Assembly (NCBI GenBank): GCA_004154925.1
Contig: QJNS01000101.1
Location: forward strand, 62,001-126,000
DNA: 64,000 nt
Direction of reading: 5' to 3'
Source of the DNA: Monosporascus cannonballus
Lineage: Eukaryota; Ascomycota; Sordariomycetes; Xylariales
Shown here one piece after another: positions 56,667-64,000 of the stretch. The notes under the pieces were generated by a model. It saw only the letters and a list, made by a program, of their open reading frames with translations, ran no database searches and was not told the DNA's origin. How positions within the stretch are numbered: the first letter of the stretch is position 1; every line of letters begins with the position of its first letter. The position numbers were made by a program, and so were the translations under genes.

Positions 56667-56807
56667 CTGGTGAATAATCAAGGCTACAAGCTCACATTGG
56701 AAGCGAAGCACCATCATTAGAGCCAATGTCTTGAGGCCTCATAGAGGCCGGACACATGAATGTCTGGACGGGTATATACGAGTCGAAGTGTAATAAAGCA
56801 CACAAGC
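56220..56807. other. Intergenic region with assembly gap and duplicated flank
   Basis: A run of 14 G (56548-56561), then TAAACTGGTGAATAAACAAG and GC (56564-56585), ten N (56590-56599), 63 C (56600-56662), and then the same unit again with one change (56663-56684). The two contig ends overlap and were not merged. No gene lies here; it is the 3' side of the minus-strand membrane protein. Confidence 0.75.
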
Positions 56808-57911
56808 TCAGTCGCCGCTGATCTTAGCATGTCTAAAGTACTTCATCCCGATCCAGGCGACCACGACCCAGACCCAGGCCATGATACACGTCAAGATGAT
56901 CAGGGCCGGGTAGTAGCCGACGATGGGCAGCGTGGGGTCGTCCTCGAACTCGGGCGGCGCGTAGGGCGTCGCGCCCACGTCCCAGGCCCAGCTCCAGACG
57001 TTGAGGCAGGACCCGATGCCCACGACGAAGACGAACCACGTGACGACCAGTATGATCCACCCCCACCACTCGGTCTCGCTGTAGTCGTGGTCCTCGTCCG
57101 GCGCGGGGATGGGGCTGGCCGTCAGGCCCTGCAGGGACAGCGGGGACTTCGCGTGTTTCACGGAGCGCCGGCGCTGCAGGGAGAAGGTCGAGGAGGAGCG
57201 GTTCTGGTGGAAGTAGGATTCTTGGGCGGAGGATAGCGGCGAGAGCTTCCGCTGGGACGGCCCGCGGGCGCGGATGGAGAGGAGGTCCTCCTCGTCCGTC
57301 GTGGAGGTGTAGGATATAGTAGGGCTCGTGTCCGGCGACTTAGATTCCGGTTCGGGGGGGGAGAGGACGGGCAGCTCGGCGCGGCGCGCATGGCCGTCCA
57401 TCGACGGGCGGGGCGTGACATCGAGGCCAGATATTCCGAGACCGTGAACCTCGTCTCTCCTCCCCTCGGCACCGAGGACCGGATTCCCCAAGAGCCGGGC
57501 GACGGGCTCGAGGGCGTTCTGCACGGCGGTGGCGGCGGCGACGGCGGTGGCGGCGGCGGCGTCGATGGCCAGCGGCTTCGGCTCCCGCTTCTCGCGGGCG
57601 GCTCCGCGACCGAGCAGGGCGACCTTCCGCAGGGAGCCCTTACGCTTGCGGGTCTTCTGCTGCTGGGCCAAGGCGGCGGAGAGGGAGCGCTGGGGCCTGC
57701 TCACGGGGGAGGCATCGTCGGCATCGGGGGCGTTGGCGAGGCGCGACTCCTTGAGGTTGGATCTGCTCTCGGAAGTGCGCATGAAGGGGAACTTGGAGAG
57801 GATGCCCCCTCCGGAGCCGCTCCTCTTGCGTTCGCGGATCTCGGGGAGGGCAGCGGCGGCAGTGGCATGATGGCTACTCTGGCCATGTTGAGCTGGTGGC
57901 AGGTTTTCCAT
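56808..57911 (-). CDS. Conserved fungal two-pass membrane protein, unknown function
   Basis: Single exon, 367 residues, starting MENLPPAQHGQSSHHATAAA. The first 265 residues are disordered, basic and serine-rich, with many SP sites (possible phosphorylation) and an alanine-rich stretch. The conserved part is the C-terminal hundred residues: ETEWWGWIILVVTWFVFVVG as a first membrane segment, then CLNVWSWAWDVGATPY and PPEFEDDPTLPIVGYYPALI, a second segment (LIILTCIMAWVWVVVAWIGM) and a short basic tail KYFRHAK. Both segments are rich in tryptophan. I believe equivalents occur across filamentous ascomycetes, but I know no assigned function. It is divergent from the Zrg17-like gene. Confidence 0.75.
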   Translation of the reverse strand: MENLPPAQHGQSSHHATAAAALPEIRERKRSGSGGGILSKFPFMRTSESRSNLKESRLANAPDADDASPVSRPQRSLSAALAQQQKTRKRKGSLRKVALLGRGAAREKREPKPLAIDAAAATAVAAATAVQNALEPVARLLGNPVLGAEGRRDEVHGLGISGLDVTPRPSMDGHARRAELPVLSPPEPESKSPDTSPTISYTSTTDEEDLLSIRARGPSQRKLSPLSSAQESYFHQNRSSSTFSLQRRRSVKHAKSPLSLQGLTASPIPAPDEDHDYSETEWWGWIILVVTWFVFVVGIGSCLNVWSWAWDVGATPYAPPEFEDDPTLPIVGYYPALIILTCIMAWVWVVVAWIGMKYFRHAKISGD

Positions 57912-58905
57912 TACTGCTATGTGTGTGTTGACCAGCAGGCATTATTGCATAGGCGACGCGGCGGGTGGTTTGCTGAAGGTCATGTTCATGTCAAAGGGGG
58001 TTGGGGGGCAGGGGGGGAAGACGTAATATGCCCATGCCGACGGTGTCGGACAGGCAAGAAGAAGCATAAAACTTTGGGCTGGAAGATGGCGAAGTTTAGA
58101 CTAATTCAACTTATTTGGTGCCCTCCCGTTACCGACACCTGCTGTTAACCCACCAACTGCCACCCAGACGTGCGAAGGAGCTCCCATTAATCGCGAAGGT
58201 TGAAAAAGCATCAGCAATAAAGCTCCAACTCCCGATAACTACCTATGTAGATATAGATATGCATGAATGATTGAATGCGTTATGTGCGTACGCGTGCGTA
58301 CAGCATATGTATGTATGCATCACTTGCGGGACTACCGAGTACCTTCGGCCTCTGAGTGACAAGTCGCACATACCATACGTACAAGCCTATGTAACTAGCT
58401 AGGTACCTAGTATCTTTCAGTTATAAGTTGCCTAAATGCAGTATTCCATTGGTCCTCTCTTCTGTTAATACATCATATGCATTGAGCTTCTTTTTATTCG
58501 TGTAATACAACGTATTGAACTGCTTGTACGAGATACCCCAAGTTAGAAGCGAAATAGAAGCCTCGATCTTGTTGTATATGGAGAACTGGCACCTAGTCTA
58601 CCACGTCTACCTAACCATCTGCTATGCGCAATTACCTACATGACAAAATGCGATGACCATCGTGTTATCTCAAAAAGGGATAAGCGTCAGGAACGACATC
58701 TGCTATCTGGATTTCAGTCTGGGGCTGCCCATCGAGCGCATCCACTTCCGAGGTACGAAGTACATCCATCCACACATCTAGATTCCCTCAATGTATTGTG
58801 TATTGTGTATTTTACCACTGAAGGCACAATCATAATTGACTTGCATCGCAATTTGGCTACGTGCTTCGTCTTTCTTTGATTTATCTTAGAGGGGAGGGGG
58901 GCCCC
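57912..58905. other. Divergent promoter region
   Basis: About 1 kb shared by the two-pass membrane protein and the Zrg17-like transporter. It contains G-rich stretches (58000-58020) and TACCTAG-type repeats near 58400. If the two are co-regulated by zinc, sites would lie here, but I recognise none. Confidence 0.45.
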
Positions 58906-60492
58906 ATGGCTCCCGTTCCAGCCAGTCGTCCACCGCCCATTTCCATCATCCCCTCCATCCGGACGCCGGAAGACGACGGCGACGATTACCGTGGCGACGA
59001 CGGGTATATCGATAACCGCTGCCCCCGGCCGTCACCGTCAGGACCCTCGCTGCTGCGCGGGCCAGATAACGACCGATACGACTCCCACCCGCCACGACGA
59101 CAGGGCCAGGGCATCGACGAGCCTCTCTACGACCCCGATCGCCTCTCGCCCGTCGTTCCAACCTTCCAGCCCAACCTCCTGTCTCCGAGGATGGCGTCAG
59201 GTTCGTCCGGCGGCCTTAGTCCCCTTGACCCCGAGAGTGCCGCGGCGAACGATGCCGCCGCGGCGCCGAACCCGTTCAACTTCCAGACCCAGGTCATATC
59301 CACCGGTCCCGTGAAGCCCAACGTCGGCCAGCGTCGGGGCCACAAGTACAAGCACTCCAGCATCAGCGCGCAGCATCAGATCTTTCAGGAGCCGCCTCCA
59401 CGGCCCCCGCTGGCCCTGCCCCGCGATCTTCCCATACCGACCGCGAAGGAGGCGTGGAAGTCCATGTCTACCGATCAGCGCCGCCGGCTCTATTGGTGCA
59501 TATGCCACCTCCTGGTCGCCGGCTCGGTCCTGCTCTCCGCCCACGACTCTCTCGCCATGACCGCCCTCTCGCACCTGATCCTGTTCGACGTCGGCTCGGC
59601 TCTGATCTGCGTCGTCGTCGAGGTCTTGTGCAACTTCGAGGTCTGGAAGCGAAGCAGCATCCGCCATCCTTTCGGGCTGGAGCGCGCCGAGGTCCTCGCC
59701 GGCTTCGCCATGAGCATCTTCCTCATATTCGGCGGCTTCGACCTGGTCAGCCACACCGTGAAGCATCTTCTGGAGGACAGGGGCGGCCACGCCGCACACC
59801 ACCCGGATCCCCACGCCGGTCTCGGCGCCAGGGTCCAGCCCGGCGGCCTCGACATGGCGAGCCTGGCCGCCATAGCCGCGACGCTGGTGAGCGCGTACGG
59901 CCTGAGAAACCACGCCAGGATCAGCAAGATTATGCGCGTCAGCTACCTCGCGAGCCTGCCCAGCATCCTCTCGAACCCCTTCCACTTCATGACCCTCTCG
60001 ACCTCGTCCCTCATGGTGATGCTCCCCCTGCTCTCGATCCCCGTCGGCACGCTCCTCGATAGCGCCGTCTGCGCCGCGGTCGCGGTGGCCATGTTCGGGC
60101 TCGGCCTGCGGCTCGCCGTCGCGCAGGGGCTCATGCTGATAATGAGCTACGGAGGGCGGCCGGGCTCGGGCTCGGGCCCGGGCAAGAACAACAACAGCAG
60201 CAGCAGCGGCCACCAGCAGCGGGACGTGGGCGTCGCGGACGTGATCCGGGAGATCGAGTCGGAGCCCAGCGTCGAGCGTGTCGACGAGGCCCAGTTCTGG
60301 CAGGTGCACTATGGGCTCTGCATGGCGAACCTCAAGCTCTCCGTCGCCCGCGGCTGCGACGACGCCGCCCTCAGCCGCCTCCGCACGCGCATCTCGAACC
60401 TTATCCAGAACCGCCTGGGGGAGGGGTACGGCAGGGGAGGCAGCCTGCGCTGGGAGGTCAGCCTGCAGATGGCGACGGCCGGGAAGTCGTAG
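58906..60492 (+). CDS. ZRG17: Cation diffusion facilitator-like protein (Zrg17-type zinc transporter subunit)
   Basis: Single exon, 528 residues, from the ATG at 58906 (MAPVPASRPPPISIIPSIRT). The first 185 residues are proline-rich and disordered. Membrane segments follow: CICHLLVAGSVLLSAHDSLA, then SHLILFDVGSALICVVVEVL, AEVLAGFAMSIFLIFGGFDL, a long loop with histidines (GGHAAHHPDPH), LAAIAATLVSAYGL, SLMVMLPLLSIPVGTLL and AVCAAVAVAMFGLGL. RHPFGLERAEVL is the CDF hallmark between segments 2 and 3. A soluble C-terminal domain follows (FWQVHYGLCMANLKLSVARG). In yeast, Zrg17 pairs with Msc2 to load zinc into the ER. The usual HxxxD zinc-site motifs are not intact here, which fits a Zrg17-type non-catalytic partner. 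Confidence 0.8.
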   Translation: MAPVPASRPPPISIIPSIRTPEDDGDDYRGDDGYIDNRCPRPSPSGPSLLRGPDNDRYDSHPPRRQGQGIDEPLYDPDRLSPVVPTFQPNLLSPRMASGSSGGLSPLDPESAAANDAAAAPNPFNFQTQVISTGPVKPNVGQRRGHKYKHSSISAQHQIFQEPPPRPPLALPRDLPIPTAKEAWKSMSTDQRRRLYWCICHLLVAGSVLLSAHDSLAMTALSHLILFDVGSALICVVVEVLCNFEVWKRSSIRHPFGLERAEVLAGFAMSIFLIFGGFDLVSHTVKHLLEDRGGHAAHHPDPHAGLGARVQPGGLDMASLAAIAATLVSAYGLRNHARISKIMRVSYLASLPSILSNPFHFMTLSTSSLMVMLPLLSIPVGTLLDSAVCAAVAVAMFGLGLRLAVAQGLMLIMSYGGRPGSGSGPGKNNNSSSSGHQQRDVGVADVIREIESEPSVERVDEAQFWQVHYGLCMANLKLSVARGCDDAALSRLRTRISNLIQNRLGEGYGRGGSLRWEVSLQMATAGKS

Positions 60493-62716
60493 CAAGGGGG
60501 AGGGGGTGGTGTCCGGCTTGTCATCGTCTTCAAAACCAGCTTTTGCTCTCTGTACGGCATATAGCTTGGGGCGTTGGGGCATGTGTATGGTCGGTCGCTA
60601 TGGTGGATTATGCTACCTCAAACCAGGCTTGACGCCCGCTGGCTATCGGCGGGATCTCGTTCTTGGGGCTATTTTACATGTATATATTTGTTAAACTATA
60701 AATATTAGTGCTCTCTTTAGCCTCGCTTCACTTCGTGTGTTACTGTCGTCTGGACCCCTCGGATTCGTCGCTTGGAAGGGCAGGCATGGTTCGAGATCGG
60801 ACTACATACGGCCCAGCCTTTACGACGGAAAGCATCGAGAATTAGTAGCCATGTGGGTGGTTACGATCGGATGGCTGCATATTTCCCCTTTCCTCATCAT
60901 CCTTGTTTCGCCTTCTATCAGGGTTAACGTATATGTCTCGAAGCCGGGACACACCCCCCTTCGAAGATCCATCAATGAGCATATTGCACTCCTACTGCTC
61001 CTCCTCGGTCGGCTGAACGTATGATCTACTTCGTACTCAACTACATCTTGAGGCTACTCCTTGCTTTTGGTCCCAGCGCGGCTGCGCCAGAGCCGTATGA
61101 TAGATAGTCAGTCCCCCTTACGCCACCGGATGTTTTCTGAATACCTTACAGCTTCTCGTCAATCGTCATATGAGCAGTACCACAAAGAGGAGTGATCCGC
61201 GCCCCCCTCCCGTCCCCCTCTCCGGCCGCTCACGGGGTTGTCCGAAAGGCATCTCGACCTCCCCATGTCGCGAGGACACTGCATCTAACAGCACGCCGAG
61301 GCCGCCGGCCAAACGAGCCAACTGTGCGGCAGGCTACGGGACAGCCTGTTGAACACACCCACCCCTTGGCGGGACATTATGCCGGGTTCCGCGGCGGGCC
61401 CCCTCGATCCATCCAGCGCGCCGCCCTGGAGCAGCCGATGATCGGGCTATGCGAGTAGTCCATCCTTTCCCCACCCCTCCCCGTTCGACGGGCTTGTCGC
61501 GGGTGGTGGCCCGGGTGCATAGCTGGTGCTAATGTACTTTTTTTTTTAAAGAAAAAGGGCGGGAGCCCGGCGGGTAAGGCGGTCGATCTGGGACGTCGCC
61601 TTGGAAGAGTCGAGGCGGGGCGGGCGTGTCGTGATCCCAGGGGGGGGGAGGGGGGACAGCAACGGACTTCGTACCTGCCCTACGAGCCTCAGCCCAAACC
61701 CGCGGAGAGAACCAGACCCCATCGAGTCATTCTGCTTCGCCGCTGTCGACTCTCCCGGCGGGTAATTATACCGGGGCTTGTAGTTTTGTCTTGCAGATGA
61801 TACTTGGTTGGCTACCGCCGCGACCGGGGGACCCGTCGAGGGTGGTGGCTCGCTTACATGTTTACGCAGGGTTTCCAGACACGAGGATGGAACAGTTACC
61901 GCATGGCGACCTTCTATCGACCTTGGGCTCGTGTGTAGCATAGCAGGCCGGATTCCTGGCCGCCGCACGGCACGCACTCGGGCGCTTCAGAAGAGAACTA
62001 GCCTGGGATGGTTCTAACTCTGCTGACCTGGACTTCACACGGCCGAGCCGAGCGCGGGACGAATAGTCCTCTCCGTTCTGAGGTGCGAGTTGCGCATAAT
62101 CCAAACCCACCTTTGTCACCGGGGATCACCGGGAACGGCACGAGGATGGGACGGAGGCACCACGTTCATGGTTCGGACACAGGCACGTTCACTTCCCGAT
62201 GAGCTATGCGGGGAGGAGACTGGAGATACGTATACATCTTATTAACTTAGGATTAAACCCTTTATCTGGGCGGTACCGTACGGGGTACCTGGAACTGGAA
62301 GACCTGTAGTTACTTGATTACCGTCAAGGCGATCGTCCCTCGGCGCCCGATTACGCATGGGGATTAAAGATTGCGGGATTCCGAGCGTCCGGGGGTCTTC
62401 ATTCTAATTATCTGAAGACGTTGACTGGGCTATACGTAGATGCCTTCGTGTTGAGGCGGGCAAAGTTACGGCCAGTTGATACCCCACGGTGGGTTTCTTA
62501 TCGATTAACTCAGGTAGCCGGATTTGCACCCTCGAAGCTGAGAGCCTATTTCGTTATTTCCTGGGGGATAGTCATTGAATATAAGATCCCATACGGGAAG
62601 CTAGATGCGTAATACTCCCCCGACCAGTCCGACAGCCTGGTGCGTTCGCGACGGACAAGTGATACAACGACTGTCTTACCCTGGTGAATTTGAAACTTCG
62701 CCACCTGTCGGATAAC
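60493..62716. other. Intergenic region
   Basis: 2.2 kb between the Zrg17-like gene and the PfkB gene. A frame around 61797-62040 (plus) has protein-like text (GFLAAARHALGRFRRELAWD) but stops on either side; it may be a relic. T-run at 61540 and G-rich run at 61639. No supported gene. Confidence 0.4.
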
Positions 62717-64000
62717 ATGAAGCTCGTCTGTGTTGGGGCTTGCTACGTGGACACGATTCTGAGGCAAGTCGAGTCGTCTCCCAAGTCGAACCCGATCTGA
62801 CTCGGCTGTACATAGTGTGCCACACTATCCGGAAGAGGATGCCAAGTTGCGTGCTACGAGTTTACAGGTCAGGCGTGGGGGAAACTGCCCCAACACCCTC
62901 GAAGTCCTCCAGCAGTTGCTTCGAAAGGAGCGGGAGCAGCAGCAGCAGCGTGGGCGGGCTATCACGCCGTACCTGATATCGTGCCTGCCTGCCGCAGGCT
63001 CGCCAGCGACCCGTAGGATCACCGAGTCTTTCGGGCCAGACGCTTTGGTAGACCTTACGAAGTGTATCTACCGCGCCGAGGATAACCCGGCCAGCAGTTA
63101 TATCATAAGGAGCGAAAGTACAGGGAGTCGTACCCTCGTCAACTATAACAACCTCGCAGAGATGACGCTCGATGAGTTCGTCGAGGCGGTAAGCGACGTC
63201 GGTGACGATTCGTGGTTCCACTTCGAGGTACGCCGATATTAACCATCGGGGTGCCTATGCTACACAGCTGACCGGGACCTACGACCCGACGGCAGGGCCG
63301 GATTCCGGTGACGACGTTACGATGCATGAGCCATTTGAGAAGATCAATCCCTAATGCGAAGATAAGCGTCGAGGTCGAAAAACCGGGCCGCGAGGGGCTA
63401 GAGCAGCTGGCCGCGGAAGCAGACGTCGTCTTCTATTCGCGGAGCTGGGCCGAAGTATGTGTTTGAATCCCGGTGTGATGGCTGCTGCTTAGGTGGAGGA
63501 GCTGGCAAAAGAATCACACGTTAACAATTGCGCGGCCGCGTAGAGCAAAGGGTACCAGAACGCGCAGCAATGCCTACGGGCCCAATCTGGCGTTGCACGC
63601 CGGGCGTAAGTTGCATGAGACCATCCCTCCCGCTGACTGATGCAGGACAGCATGCGCTGAAGTATTTTGGGTTGCAGGCACCATCTCCTGTGCACGTGGG
63701 GCTCGGAAGGGGCATCAAGTCTATCGCCAGCAAGCGGAAATGCGGTGTCTTGTCCGGCGACGGTACCGGGACAGGCAATCCGTGTGGTCGAGTGAGTTCT
63801 GTTTCGTTAGACCGCTGCTGGTGGGAACGCAACGGAGAGGCAGCCAAGCGCCGGTGGTGGGAGCCTCGTGACAATAGCAGAGTCAACTAACGAACATCCC
63901 TGGGATAGTACGGTAGGGGCCGGGGACACCTTCATCGCCGGGGTGCTCTTTGGTCTGCTGTGCCACCAGCAGGATTGGGACACGGAGTCCAAAGTCAGGT
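62717..64000 (+). CDS. PfkB-family carbohydrate kinase (ketohexokinase-like), 5' part
   Basis: Six exons to the window edge: 62717..62763, 62816..63227, 63296..63454, 63544..63605, 63678..63791, 63909..64000; all phases agree and the gene continues beyond the window. The first intron has a GC donor (GCAAGT). The product begins MKLVCVGACYVDTILSVPHY, followed by PEEDAKLRATSLQVRRGGNC and PNTLEVLQQLL, the sugar-binding start of the ketohexokinase group. The middle has SSYIIRSESTGSRTLVNYNN and GRIPVTTLRCMSHLRR, then DVVFYSRSWAE and LLCTWGSEGASS. The last visible exon carries DTVGAGDTFIAGVLFGL, the PfkB signature with the catalytic aspartate. Enzymes of this family phosphorylate a sugar or nucleoside with ATP; the substrate is not determined. 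The fourth intron (63606 to 63677) could use an earlier AG, but only the later one keeps the LLCTWGSEGA block. Confidence 0.85.

Noticed and set aside
59197..60582. A 461-codon minus-strand frame opposite the Zrg17-like gene
   Set aside because: It is antisense to membrane segments of a recognised transporter and is rich in Arg, His, Ala and Asp without a domain.

Overview
The window is a piece of a filamentous ascomycete nuclear genome, most probably a Sordariomycete (Hypocreales-like; this placement is an inference from gene content and style, not a database result). Coding genes are GC-rich and cut by short introns (about 50 to 160 bases) with GTRNGT-type donors and CTRAC-type branch sites. 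The products are typical fungal housekeeping proteins. Very AT-rich islands mark mobile elements. I assembled the gene models by joining exons by eye across splice sites with phase kept; every multi-exon model here closes in frame.

Layout, left to right. An F-box gene runs off the left edge (minus, 359 to 1). EIS1 (plus) converges on a Frag1/DRAM/Sfk1 membrane protein (minus), which is divergent from a KIN28/Cdk7 kinase (plus). The kinase converges on the mitoribosomal mS41/Fyv4 gene (minus), which is divergent from a very large RING-SNF2 (SHPRH/Irc20-type) gene (plus). Next comes a small bZIP regulator (minus). From about 17.4 to 23.7 kb there is a tract with ordinary GC but no intact gene. 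Then follow recyclin-1 (minus), a SMAP-domain protein (plus), Ysy6/RAMP4 (minus), the calcium-channel subunit Mid1 (minus), a small inverted-repeat element, a Zn2Cys6 regulator (plus), an EF-hand protein (plus), an eIF4E-family protein (minus), a 120-residue mitochondrial membrane protein (minus), a 1.4-kb TA-flanked inverted-repeat transposon relic, a short F-box-like frame, and MUB1/samB (minus).

A second gene-poor tract runs from about 48.7 to 56.2 kb. It contains at least one clearly decayed gene (55.05 to 56.22 kb). A two-pass membrane protein (minus) and a Zrg17-like zinc transporter (plus) follow as a divergent pair. A PfkB/ketohexokinase-like gene with one GC-AG intron leaves through the right edge.

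Neighbouring genes do not form a pathway cluster; this is ordinary mixed fungal gene order. The secretory and membrane-traffic theme (EIS1, Sfk1-like, recyclin-1, Ysy6, Mid1, Zrg17-like) is noticeable but may be chance. Two ten-base N gaps, each bordered by long G or C homopolymers, are assembly artefacts. The least explained features are two unrelated inverted-repeat elements that both have GC-rich ends with intact CpG and CpA sites around an almost pure A/T core.
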